This document shows positions 8,071 through 16,039 of a stretch of 32,390 nt of DNA, piece by piece; the stretch's first letter is position 1; each line of letters starts with the position of its first letter. Origin of the DNA: Gammaproteobacteria bacterium (GTDB lineage Bacteria; Pseudomonadota; Gammaproteobacteria; Steroidobacterales; UBA11654); assembly GCA_029941465.1 (NCBI GenBank), contig JAPYQN010000005.1, positions 41,330 to 73,719 of the forward strand. Reading direction: 5' to 3'. The position numbers were made by a program, and so were the translations under genes. The notes under the pieces are model-generated. The model saw only the letters and a program-made list of their open reading frames with translations. It was not told where the DNA came from and ran no database searches.

Positions 8071-8140
8071 TTGACAGTTTTATCTTTATTTATAAATTAG
8101 GCAAATTCATTAATGATCAATACTTTAACGAAGTTTTTGT

Positions 8141-8743
8141 TCAATCTTTGAGTTTTATTATATGTTCTTTTAAGGCTGTTAAAGCCAAAGCCCTATGGCT
8201 AACTTTGTTTTTTTCTTTATCAGAAAGTTCAGCTGAAGATTTTCCAATAACGGGGTCAAAAAACAACGGGTCATAACCAAAACCATTGCTTCCTTTAGGG
8301 TTATTTAAAATTACCCCTTCCCAAGTCCCCCTAAAGGTATGGATTTGATTATTATGTTCTTTGTCAATTAATGCGATGACGCATTCAAATCTAGCGCCTC
8401 TTGCTTCTTTATTAAGATGTGACATGTTTTTAAGTAGCGCTATATTGTTGTTTGAATCGTTTGCATTCTCACCGCTATAGCGTGCTGAAAAAACCCCAGG
8501 CTCACCATTTAAAGCATCAACAACTAACCCAGAATCATCGGCTATTGTTGTTATGCCAGTTGCCTCAAAGACACCGGTTGCTTTAATTATAGCGTTTTCC
8601 TTGAAACTTAACCCTGTTTCAAGAATGGGTTTTATCTTGTAATCGGACTGTTTTACAATTTTATAGTCTGAACCTAATATTGCTTTTACTTCAAAAATTT
8701 TATGTTGGTTGTTTGAAGCAAGTATTAGTGTTTTGTTTTTCAT
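8141..8743 (-). CDS. rdgB: dITP/XTP pyrophosphatase (RdgB/HAM1 family)
   Basis: This enzyme hydrolyses non-canonical purine nucleoside triphosphates (dITP, XTP) to monophosphates and so keeps them out of DNA. At 200 residues it has the family length. The N-terminal ILASNNQHKIFEVKAIL, the central IADDSGLVVDALNGEPGVFSARYSG with the metal and active-site acids, and the C-terminal GSNGFGYDPLFF followed by KNKVSHRA are all present. Its ATG faces the gmk start across 58 bases, forming a divergent promoter region. Its stop borders the oriC-like gap. Confidence 0.95.
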   Translation of the reverse strand: MKNKTLILASNNQHKIFEVKAILGSDYKIVKQSDYKIKPILETGLSFKENAIIKATGVFEATGITTIADDSGLVVDALNGEPGVFSARYSGENANDSNNNIALLKNMSHLNKEARGARFECVIALIDKEHNNQIHTFRGTWEGVILNNPKGSNGFGYDPLFFDPVIGKSSAELSDKEKNKVSHRALALTALKEHIIKLKD

Positions 8744-8801
8744 TTTATTTTTAAAAAACTTTTAGGGGAATTAAATAAAGCATTATATATTTATTATACT
8801 A

Positions 8802-9419
8802 ATGAATAATAACACTCCCCATCTAGTTGTCATTTCAGCCCCTTCAGGCACCGGAAAAACAACCCTTGTAAGAGCGCTTCTTGCTAGCAACAGCAATATG
8901 GTTGCTTCTGTTTCTTATACAACTAGAACTAAAAGAGCAAATGAACTAGATGGTGAAGACTATAATTTTGTTACCAATGATGTTTTTGAATCTATGATTG
9001 CAAACGGGGACCTTTTAGAATACGCAAAAGTCTTCGGCAACCATTATGGAACACCAAAAAAAGATGTTAATGAGCAGTTAAGTTCTGGGCATAATGTTAT
9101 TTTAGAAATTGACTGGCAAGGCGCAATACAGGTAAAACAAAAAGTCGCTGATTGTTTGTTGCTGTTTATATTACCCCCTTCAAAAAACGAATTGATGAGC
9201 CGGTTACAAAAAAGAGGCACTGACTCAAATGAGCAAATTAAAATGAGGTTTGATGAAGCGCTTAATGATATTAAGCAATTTGAGCATTTTGATCGGGTGT
9301 TTGTTAACCAAGATATTAACGTCACTGTAAATGAAATATTGGCCTATATTGAAAAGCCTAACTTAAACAAAACCAGGCTGCCTGAAGATGTTTTATCAAT
9401 AATTAAGGGTTTTCAGTAA
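8802..9419 (+). CDS. gmk: Guanylate kinase
   Basis: This enzyme phosphorylates GMP to GDP with ATP. It has 205 residues, the usual size. The P-loop SAPSGTGKTTL is near residues 12-22, the GMP-binding segment SVSYTTRTKRANELDGEDYNF follows, and LLEYAKVFGNHYGTP and ILEIDWQGA are family hallmarks. It starts the gmk-rpoZ-spoT-ridA-recG order typical of gammaproteobacteria, which links purine nucleotide supply and ppGpp metabolism. The leader is short and AT-rich (a TATACT lies just upstream of the ATG), and the gene is divergent from rdgB. Confidence 0.96.
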   Translation: MNNNTPHLVVISAPSGTGKTTLVRALLASNSNMVASVSYTTRTKRANELDGEDYNFVTNDVFESMIANGDLLEYAKVFGNHYGTPKKDVNEQLSSGHNVILEIDWQGAIQVKQKVADCLLLFILPPSKNELMSRLQKRGTDSNEQIKMRFDEALNDIKQFEHFDRVFVNQDINVTVNEILAYIEKPNLNKTRLPEDVLSIIKGFQ

Positions 9420-9435
9420 AGCCCTTAGAAAGCGG

Positions 9436-9463
9436 TTGACATATTTAAAACTCCAAGTAGTCT
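9436..9463 (+). promoter_or_regulatory. Candidate sigma-70 promoter for rpoZ-spoT
   Basis: A perfect TTGACA (9436-9441) is followed after 16 bases by TAGTCT, a weak -10, and then a GC-containing stretch (AACGCTCC). It lies in the 76-base gap between gmk and the rpoZ ATG. The good -35, short spacer and GC-containing discriminator resemble growth-rate-controlled promoters, but the -10 matches only three of six positions. Confidence 0.3.
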
Positions 9464-9495
9464 AACGCTCCTGAACCTATATATAAGTGGTACAA

Positions 9496-9747
9496 ATGGC
9501 TAGAGTAACAATAGAAGACTGTTTAGAACATACAGATGGTGCTTTCGACCTTGTCAGGCTTGCAGCAAGTCGTGCTCGCAGGATAGCTAATGGTTCAGAA
9601 ACTCTTCTTGAAGACGAAGAAAACGATAAACCAGCCGTTCTTGCTCTTAGAGAAATAGCTGAAGGGCACCTTGATAACCCAGATTTTCATAAAACAGACA
9701 ACGATTTTGAAAAAGAATTAGCTGAAGAGTTAGCAAAAACAGACTAA
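9496..9747 (+). CDS. rpoZ: RNA polymerase omega subunit
   Basis: This small subunit helps assemble RNA polymerase and contributes to ppGpp binding. From the ATG at 9496 it has 83 residues beginning MARVTIEDCLEHTDGAFDLV. The conserved LAASRARRIANG and the NDKPAVLALREIAEG segment follow. The ORF track starts three codons earlier at a GTG; the ATG is chosen because MARVT is the conserved omega N-terminus. The acidic C-terminal tail (ELAEELAKTD) is normal. It sits between gmk and spoT as in E. coli. Confidence 0.95.
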   Translation: MARVTIEDCLEHTDGAFDLVRLAASRARRIANGSETLLEDEENDKPAVLALREIAEGHLDNPDFHKTDNDFEKELAEELAKTD

Positions 9748-9862
9748 GACTTACCCTAAACAACCTTTAGTTTAGAGCCAAAAATAACAAACCAATTTCT
9801 ATTATTGCAACGCGCTGTTGTAGAATTATTGGTAACACTAATAAATAAGTCGCGTTAACCAA

Positions 9863-12019
9863 TTGATTGAGTCCATTAAAAAATCAGCCGCAGACATGCA
9901 GAAAGGGAGGCCTCCAAAACTTCTAAAGCAACTATTGTCTGAACTAGATTACCTTGAGCCAGATGATCACACGCTAATAAAAAAGGCTTATGCTTACTCC
10001 AGTGTTGCTCATGAACACCAAGCGAGAAAAACAGGTGAGCCCTATATTATTCATCCTGTTGGCGTTGCCAATATCTTGTCTGAACTGCATTTAGATAAAG
10101 AGGCTATTGCCGCAGGACTCCTTCATGATGTATTAGAGGATACTGTTATTAACAAAGCCCTTCTGTTGGAAGAATTCGGTGAAGAGGTATTAAGTTTAGT
10201 TGATGGGGTAAGTAAACTAGATCAAATTGAACACGGCGATATAAAGCACCACCAAGCAGAGAGTTTTAGAAAAATGATGTTGGCAATGGTCCAAGATATT
10301 AGAGTGATCTTAATTAAATTAGCAGATCGTCTTCATAATATGCAAACTCTGTATGCTCTAGATCAAACCAAACAAATAAAAATAGCCAAAGAGACCTTAG
10401 AAGTTTATGCGCCAATTGCAAACCGTTTGGGGATTTTTAATATAAAAACAGCCTTAGAAAAAGAGGGTTTTAAGTACGCCTACCCGTATCGCCATAAAAT
10501 TTTAAGCTCCGCTTTAAAGCGTAAGTTAGGCAACCAAAAACGCATATTAAAAAAAATCAGCACCCGAATTAGCAAAAACCTTACTCGCGATGGCATTGAG
10601 CACACCGTTGTGGCCAGAGAAAAAGATTTGTACAGCATTTACACAAAAATGAAGCGGCGTCACTTACCACTAGATAAAATTATTGATGTGTACGGCATCA
10701 GAGTTCTTGTTGGTAGCGCTCAAGAATGTTACCAAGTCCTGGGACTAGTTCATGAGATTTATAAACCAATCATAGGAAAGTTCAAGGATTACATTGCAAT
10801 ACCAAGGGTTAATGGTTATCAATCAATACACACTAGCTTGTTGGGCCCAAATGGCACCCCAATTGAGGTGCAAATTAGAACCAAAGATATGAATCGAGTA
10901 GCTGAAAATGGTATTGCTGCACACTGGAAATATAAAGCTTCCAGCAATAAAGACACTTCACCTCAAATCAAGGCAAGAGAGTGGTTAGCCACTATAAAAG
11001 AAATTCAAGGGGCCACTCACCCTGAGGAATTTCTAGAAAGCATTAAGGTTGCTTTATACCCTGATAAAATTTATATCTTTAGCCCTACTGGTGACATTTA
11101 TAGATTGCCCAATAAATCAACTTGTGTAGATTTTGCTTATGCTGTTCACACTGATATAGGAAATAGCTGCATTGGCGCTAAGATTGACCGCCAACAAGTG
11201 CCTCTTAGAACCGTATTAGAAAGCGGTCAAACTGTCCAAATTGTTACCTCTCGATATGCAAACCCTGACCCGAGTTGGTTGTCTTTTATTACTACGGCAA
11301 AAGCTAGGCATAATCTTCGAGCTTTCCTAAAAGATCTAACCATTGAACAAACCACTGTTTTGGGTAAGCGCTTATTCAGCAATGCTTTGAACTCTTTGGG
11401 CAAAAAACAAAGAAACATCAAAAAAGAACCCCTTGAGTCTTTGCTGCAAAGAATGAATTTTAAAGGTATGGATCAATTATATGAAAGCATTGGTATCGGC
11501 GATAAAAACCCTTTATTAATGGCACAACTTTTATTGGGTGATGACCTAGAAAACTCAGAAAAAAAAGACCGTGCTCCACTACTAATAAAAGGCACTGAAG
11601 GGGTTTCAATAACGTTTGCTAAATGTTGTCTGCCGATACCTGGAGACACCATTATTGGTCATTTAAGCAAGGTAAAGGGTCTGGTTATTCATAGAAGAAA
11701 ATGTAGGCATCTTGGCACCTTCATTAAAGAAAGCAGTCGTTGGATTAGTGTTGAATGGAGCGATGGAATTAACCACCAACTCTCTACAGAAATAAATGTA
11801 CACGCAAAGCATGAAACCGGTTCATTGGCAGAAATTGCAGGAAAAATTGCAGACAATGGTTGTAATGTTGAACAAGTTTCCATCACCACAGAATATGAGG
11901 ACGAAACCATTGATATACTGTTTCAAATACAGGTAGAAAACAGAAAAGCTCTAGCAGATATTATGAGAGATATTAAATCCATGGCTAGTGTAGAAAAGGT
12001 CTCTAGAGGACTACATTAA
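9863..12019 (+). CDS. spoT: Bifunctional (p)ppGpp synthetase/hydrolase SpoT
   Basis: This long RSH enzyme makes and degrades (p)ppGpp. It has 718 residues against about 702 in E. coli SpoT. The order is an HD hydrolase domain (HP at 64-65, HD at 88-89, ED at 92-93), a synthetase domain (REKDLYSIYTKM near 252-263, YQSIHT near 319-324), a TGS domain (DKIYIFSPTGDIYRLP), a conserved Cys segment (CCLPIPGD...HRRKC) and a C-terminal ACT domain. The charge-type motif that is RXKD in bifunctional enzymes and EXDD in RelA reads KFKD at 306-309, so the Arg is replaced by Lys. The start is a TTG at 9863; the next ATG is 11 codons in. ridA begins one base after its stop. Confidence 0.95.
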   Translation: MIESIKKSAADMQKGRPPKLLKQLLSELDYLEPDDHTLIKKAYAYSSVAHEHQARKTGEPYIIHPVGVANILSELHLDKEAIAAGLLHDVLEDTVINKALLLEEFGEEVLSLVDGVSKLDQIEHGDIKHHQAESFRKMMLAMVQDIRVILIKLADRLHNMQTLYALDQTKQIKIAKETLEVYAPIANRLGIFNIKTALEKEGFKYAYPYRHKILSSALKRKLGNQKRILKKISTRISKNLTRDGIEHTVVAREKDLYSIYTKMKRRHLPLDKIIDVYGIRVLVGSAQECYQVLGLVHEIYKPIIGKFKDYIAIPRVNGYQSIHTSLLGPNGTPIEVQIRTKDMNRVAENGIAAHWKYKASSNKDTSPQIKAREWLATIKEIQGATHPEEFLESIKVALYPDKIYIFSPTGDIYRLPNKSTCVDFAYAVHTDIGNSCIGAKIDRQQVPLRTVLESGQTVQIVTSRYANPDPSWLSFITTAKARHNLRAFLKDLTIEQTTVLGKRLFSNALNSLGKKQRNIKKEPLESLLQRMNFKGMDQLYESIGIGDKNPLLMAQLLLGDDLENSEKKDRAPLLIKGTEGVSITFAKCCLPIPGDTIIGHLSKVKGLVIHRRKCRHLGTFIKESSRWISVEWSDGINHQLSTEINVHAKHETGSLAEIAGKIADNGCNVEQVSITTEYEDETIDILFQIQVENRKALADIMRDIKSMASVEKVSRGLH

Positions 12020-12020
12020 A

Positions 12021-12404
12021 ATGAGCAAAACAATTATACGTACCGATAAAGCGCCCCAAGCAATAGGCCCTTATTCCCAAGCGGTCAAATCAAATGGGTT
12101 GCTGTTTTTGTCGGGTCAAATTCCTCTGACCACAAGTGGGGAGATGTGTGAGGGAGATTTTGAGGCAAGAACACGTCAGGTTTTTAGTAATATTAAAGGC
12201 CTACTTCAGTCTGCAGACTTAACATTTAAGAACATTATAAAGGTTAATGTCTATCTCATTGATATAAATAATTTTGCGGTTGTAAACCATGTAATGGAAG
12301 ATCTTTTTAATGCGCCCTATCCAGCACGGGTTCTTGTACAGGTGTCTGCGTTGCCAAAAAACTCAGAGATAGAGATTGAGGCTGTGGCTTCTATGACCTC
12401 TTAA
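12021..12404 (+). CDS. ridA: 2-iminobutanoate/2-iminopropanoate deaminase (RidA/YjgF family)
   Basis: RidA hydrolyses reactive enamine/imine intermediates released by PLP enzymes such as threonine dehydratase. The 127-residue protein has the N-terminal IGPYSQAV, LFLSGQIPL, and the C-terminal PARVLVQVSALPKNSEIEIEAVA, which carries the substrate-binding Arg and the catalytic-region Glu. It starts one base after spoT and 20 bases before recG. In several gammaproteobacteria, including pseudomonads, a ridA gene occupies this place between spoT and recG. Confidence 0.93.
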   Translation: MSKTIIRTDKAPQAIGPYSQAVKSNGLLFLSGQIPLTTSGEMCEGDFEARTRQVFSNIKGLLQSADLTFKNIIKVNVYLIDINNFAVVNHVMEDLFNAPYPARVLVQVSALPKNSEIEIEAVASMTS

Positions 12405-12424
12405 ACATTGTTTCTACTATAACA

Positions 12425-14479
12425 ATGAAAAATGTGGAACTCACTGGATTAAAAGGGGTTGGGCCAGCAGTCAAAGCAAAGCTCGAAAAGCTCAATATCA
12501 AAACCCAGTCCGATTTACTGTTTCTTCTTCCAACACGTTATGAAAATAGAACTTTTATTAAAAATATTGGCTTATTAGTTCCTGACGAAGAAGCTCAAAT
12601 AGAAGGCAGGGTTGTGGTTTGCAACATCGTTTATCGAGGCAGAAGAATGATGGTTATGCAACTAGCAGATGAGACTGGGTTTTTAACGGTGCGTTTCTTT
12701 ACTTTTAATAAGTACCAAGCAGCAGGGTTAAAGCCAAACACTATAGTTAGGTGTTTTGGCAAAACAAGGAAAATCAGCTCTGGGGTTGAAATGATTCACC
12801 CCAGTTATCAAATAATTAATAATAATGACCTAAAACCCTTGCCTAAAACATTAACCCCCGTTTACCCAACAACAAAAGGCCTGCCCCAAGCAAAGTTAAG
12901 GCAGATTGTTTCTTTGGGCATTCAAGAACAACTCAAGCAAACTGATGAGTTGCTGCCAGAGGTTATTGTTAAAGAAATGGGGTTTGGTACATTGGAAGAG
13001 GCTTTGGTCAAAATCCACAACCCAACACCAGAAGAATTTTATAACGCTGACCGTTTTGCTCCTTTGAAAAGATTGGTTGCTGAAGAGCTGATAGCAAACC
13101 AGCTTGCGTTAAGGAGAATAAAAAAAACCACACAATCAAACCCTGCACAAGCGTTGGTTAGAAACACATTAATAAAGGCGCTTGTTGGGCGACTCCCTTT
13201 TACTCTTACTCATAGCCAAGAAAGGGTCGTCAATGAAATAAAAGAAGACTTAAAAAAGCCGCGGCCAATGATGAGATTGTTACAAGGTGATGTTGGTTCT
13301 GGCAAGACCGTGGTTGCAGCGCTTGCAATGTCTATAGCTGCGGACAATGAGACACAATCAGTGTTAATGGCGCCAACTGAATTGTTAGCTGAACAACACC
13401 TGGATAATCTTAGAGGTTGGTTTGAACCATTAGGGGTTAAAACAGTTTTACTTAAAAGCAACCTTACTCAAAAAGAAAAAGGGTTAATACTAAGTGACAT
13501 TAAGAATGGAGAGGCGTCTATTATTGTTGGTACCCATGCGTTATTTCAAAATAAAGTTGAGTATAAAAACTTAAGCCTAGTTATTGTTGATGAACAGCAT
13601 CGTTTTGGAGTTGATCAACGCTTAAGTTTAGTAAAAAAAACTGGGGACAACGACTCTGTAGCGCACCAACTAATTATGACCGCAACCCCTATTCCAAGGA
13701 CCCTTGCAATGACCGCCTACGGAGATCTTGATACCTCTGTTTTGGATGAACTACCCAAAGGTCGTGGACAAATTAAAACGATAGTTATACCAGACGATAA
13801 ACGCAGTGAAGTGGTGCAAAAAATAACTCAAGAAACAAACAAAGGAAGGCAGGTCTATTGGGTTTGTCCACTCATTGAAGAATCTGATGAATTAAATTAT
13901 GAAGCTGCAGAGACAACATTTAAAACGCTGTCATCAGAGTTGCCAACAAAAAAAATTGGACTTGTGCATGGCAAACTTAAGCCCAATATGAAAACCAAAA
14001 CAATGGTTGATTTTAAAAACAATATTCATGAGATTTTGGTTGCTACCACTGTCATAGAAGTGGGCGTTGATGTGCCCAACGCAACCATTATGGTAATTGA
14101 AAACTCAGAACGCCTGGGCTTATCACAACTTCACCAACTAAGAGGAAGAATAGGTCGTGGTGAACATGAAAGCTTATGTGTTTTGATTTATAAAAAACCA
14201 CTAAACGACATAGCCAAGCAGCGCTTAAACACCGTAAGAAAAAGTGTTGATGGATTTTATATATCTGAGAAAGACTTAGAGCTTAGGGGGCCTGGTGAGT
14301 TATTGGGTACAAGGCAAAAGGGGGTGATTGGGTTAAAAATTGCAGACATCTCAAGGGACGCTTATATGTTGCCTGCAATTAATCGTTATTGCGCAGACTT
14401 TGATAATAAGTATCCAGGGTTATCAGAAAGACTAATTGACCGGTGGGTTGGCCAACAAATTGTCTATCGAAATGTTTAA
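12425..14479 (+). CDS. recG: ATP-dependent DNA helicase RecG
   Basis: RecG is a branched-DNA helicase that remodels stalled forks, R-loops and recombination intermediates. The 684 residues compare with 693 in E. coli. The N-terminal wedge/OB region (LTGLKGVGPAVKAKLEKL, later GRVVVCNIVYRGRRMMVMQLAD) is followed by Walker A GDVGSGKT near residue 288, the DEQH box near 389, TATPIPRTLA, and motif VI in QLRGRIGRGEHESLC. The C-terminal ELRGPGELLGTRQKG is typical. It closes the gmk-to-recG series. Confidence 0.96.
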   Translation: MKNVELTGLKGVGPAVKAKLEKLNIKTQSDLLFLLPTRYENRTFIKNIGLLVPDEEAQIEGRVVVCNIVYRGRRMMVMQLADETGFLTVRFFTFNKYQAAGLKPNTIVRCFGKTRKISSGVEMIHPSYQIINNNDLKPLPKTLTPVYPTTKGLPQAKLRQIVSLGIQEQLKQTDELLPEVIVKEMGFGTLEEALVKIHNPTPEEFYNADRFAPLKRLVAEELIANQLALRRIKKTTQSNPAQALVRNTLIKALVGRLPFTLTHSQERVVNEIKEDLKKPRPMMRLLQGDVGSGKTVVAALAMSIAADNETQSVLMAPTELLAEQHLDNLRGWFEPLGVKTVLLKSNLTQKEKGLILSDIKNGEASIIVGTHALFQNKVEYKNLSLVIVDEQHRFGVDQRLSLVKKTGDNDSVAHQLIMTATPIPRTLAMTAYGDLDTSVLDELPKGRGQIKTIVIPDDKRSEVVQKITQETNKGRQVYWVCPLIEESDELNYEAAETTFKTLSSELPTKKIGLVHGKLKPNMKTKTMVDFKNNIHEILVATTVIEVGVDVPNATIMVIENSERLGLSQLHQLRGRIGRGEHESLCVLIYKKPLNDIAKQRLNTVRKSVDGFYISEKDLELRGPGELLGTRQKGVIGLKIADISRDAYMLPAINRYCADFDNKYPGLSERLIDRWVGQQIVYRNV

Positions 14480-14509
14480 TTTATAGCTAGACTATCTTCT
14501 TTTAAAACC

Positions 14510-15058
14510 ATGAAACTGTCTTTTGAACAAATTGAAACGTTGTCTCCTGATTTAACATGGGGCAAAGGTGTTGAGAGCCTTGGGGCTCATCAACCGTCTT
14601 TGGGTTTAAAACACTGGCTAACAGAAACAACTCTTCTAACAGATAAAATCCGTCAATTACAACATAAACACTCTATTGAGGTGTTAAACGAATATCATGG
14701 GCCCGTGCCAAGACTTTTGAAAAACTCACAAACAGAACAAAATAATTTTATTAGAGAAATTCTTTTGTCTATTGATAAACAGGCTTGTGTGTTGGCACAA
14801 ACCATAGTGCCTCGTAAAACATGGGAACAAAACGATTGGATCAAAACACTGGGCACCCAACCTTTGGGTGAGCACCTATTAAAAAAACCCAATGTTTCAA
14901 GAAGCGAGTTTGAATACGCCTATTTAGAAGATTCAATGTCTCCGTTTTGGTTAAGGCGCTCTAGTTTTAATATTGATAAAGCAATACTTTGGGTGATTGA
15001 GTTGTTTTTACCCGCAATTGAAGCGTACACAGATGACCAAAACAAAGGCTTATTTTGA
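14510..15058 (+). CDS. ubiC: Chorismate lyase
   Basis: UbiC converts chorismate to 4-hydroxybenzoate and pyruvate, the first committed step of ubiquinone synthesis. The protein has 182 residues. It matches E. coli UbiC in the segments TLGTQPLGEHLL, FWLRRSSFNI and IELFLPAIEAY, the last carrying the active-site Glu. The N-terminal half is divergent, as is common in this family. It overlaps ubiA by 26 bases, so product and consumer of 4-hydroxybenzoate are coupled. Confidence 0.85.
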   Translation: MKLSFEQIETLSPDLTWGKGVESLGAHQPSLGLKHWLTETTLLTDKIRQLQHKHSIEVLNEYHGPVPRLLKNSQTEQNNFIREILLSIDKQACVLAQTIVPRKTWEQNDWIKTLGTQPLGEHLLKKPNVSRSEFEYAYLEDSMSPFWLRRSSFNIDKAILWVIELFLPAIEAYTDDQNKGLF

Positions 15059-15893
15059 GCTTATCAGGCTTGGCCGACCCATAGGGCTCTACTTGCTCCT
15101 ATGGCCAACTTTATGTTCTCTTTGGCTTTCTCACAAAGGGGTTCCAAATATCAAATTAATGCTGATTTTCTGTTTGGGTGTTTTTGTAATGCGCTCAGCC
15201 GGTTGTGTTATTAATGATATTGTTGATAGAGATATTGACCCCCAAGTGCAACGAACCAAAACAAGGCCCTTAGCCAATCAATCGATTAGCCTTGGAGAGG
15301 CTTATATTATTTTGTTTATCCTCTTATGTGTAGCCCTTATTTTAGTTTTACAGCTTAATGTAGGCGCGCTTCTTTGGTCTATATGTGGTTTGGCCCTTGC
15401 TGTTTTATACCCTTTTTGTAAGCGGTTTATTGCAGCGCCACAATTGGTGTTGGGCCTTGCTTTTAGTTGGAGCATTCCTATGGTTTATACTGCTGGGGGC
15501 TTTGTTTTAGATAAGGGCTTCATTTATTTATGGTTAAGCACAATCTTATGGATTGTTGTTTATGACACTTTTTATGCATTGGTTGATAAAGCTGATGATT
15601 TAAAAATCGGGGTGCGCTCAACAGCAATACTTTTTGGGGACAATGTTGGTTTAATTACTGGGGTTTTACAGGTTTTGGTTCTTGTTTTATGGGTTATGGT
15701 TGGAATAACCAGTGGCCTTGGTCAGTTTTATTTTTACTCTCTTTTGTTTGCTGCGGCTCTGTTCGTTCGCCAGCAATTCCTTATCAGGTCCTCAAATCCT
15801 GAGCAAATACTCAAGGCATTTACAGAAAATAACTATGTGGGCTTGTGTGTGTTTTTTGGTGTTTTTACTGGCCTTCTGCTTGGAGCTCATTGA
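15033..15893 (+). CDS. ubiA: 4-hydroxybenzoate octaprenyltransferase
   Basis: This membrane enzyme attaches the polyprenyl tail to 4-hydroxybenzoate. From the ATG at 15033 it has 286 residues and roughly eight membrane segments. The two Asp-rich motifs are clear: NDIVDRDIDPQVQRTKTRPL, and DTFYALVDKADDLKIGVRSTAILFG. The ORF-track start at 14997 is a TTG within ubiC; MTKTKAYFELIRLGRPIG is the better N-terminus. The YALVDKADD motif identifies UbiA rather than the related heme O synthase (CtaB), although a cytochrome oxidase operon follows. Confidence 0.93.
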   Translation: MTKTKAYFELIRLGRPIGLYLLLWPTLCSLWLSHKGVPNIKLMLIFCLGVFVMRSAGCVINDIVDRDIDPQVQRTKTRPLANQSISLGEAYIILFILLCVALILVLQLNVGALLWSICGLALAVLYPFCKRFIAAPQLVLGLAFSWSIPMVYTAGGFVLDKGFIYLWLSTILWIVVYDTFYALVDKADDLKIGVRSTAILFGDNVGLITGVLQVLVLVLWVMVGITSGLGQFYFYSLLFAAALFVRQQFLIRSSNPEQILKAFTENNYVGLCVFFGVFTGLLLGAH

Positions 15894-15966
15894 ACCAACA
15901 AAGACTGACAAGACCTCTTGGGCGAACAGTGTTTTGCTTTAGGTGGTTTTGATTTGCTTTAAGTCA

Positions 15967-15995
15967 TTGTATTTTTCTCTTCTTTTATGGATAAT
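15967..15995 (+). promoter_or_regulatory. Predicted sigma-70 promoter of the cytochrome oxidase operon
   Basis: TTGTAT (15967-15972), a 17-base spacer and GATAAT (15990-15995) lie in the 146-base gap between ubiA and the subunit II gene. Each hexamer is near consensus and the spacer is optimal. A start near 16002 would leave a leader of about 38 bases. Confidence 0.5.
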
Positions 15996-16039
15996 GCATG
16001 CGATCAAATTGGTTCAGTCGCTTTATATAGAGGGTATTT

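Larger units (their letters stand above)
7736..8140. other. Candidate chromosomal replication origin (oriC-like, DnaA-box cluster in AT-rich gap)
   Basis: This 405-base stretch between rpmE and rdgB contains no credible gene. By hand count about 23% of its bases are G or C, and about 22% in 7861-8100. It holds two perfect TTATCCACA boxes in opposite orientation (7857-7865 and 7871-7879), a one-mismatch box (7883-7891) and a further TTATTCACA box on the minus strand (8062-8070). The roughly 170 AT-rich bases between the cluster and the last box would suit an unwinding element. Short repeats (CTTGAAAA three times, GACAGTTTT twice) occur inside. Gene polarity flips nearby. In many gammaproteobacteria oriC lies next to mnmG or dnaA, so this location would be unusual. 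DnaA-regulated promoter DNA is the alternative. Confidence 0.55.

Noticed and set aside
9747-9862. CTAAAC/GTTTAG inverted repeat after rpoZ as a terminator
   Set aside because: The stem is AT-rich and no T-run follows it on the plus strand.
14997-15032. TTG start for ubiA
   Set aside because: It adds 12 residues from the ubiC overlap; the ATG at 15033 gives the conserved N-terminus.
14997-15893. UbiA as heme O synthase (CtaB) because a cox operon follows
   Set aside because: The second Asp motif reads YALVDKADDLKIG as in UbiA, and ubiC overlaps it; CtaB would carry different motifs.
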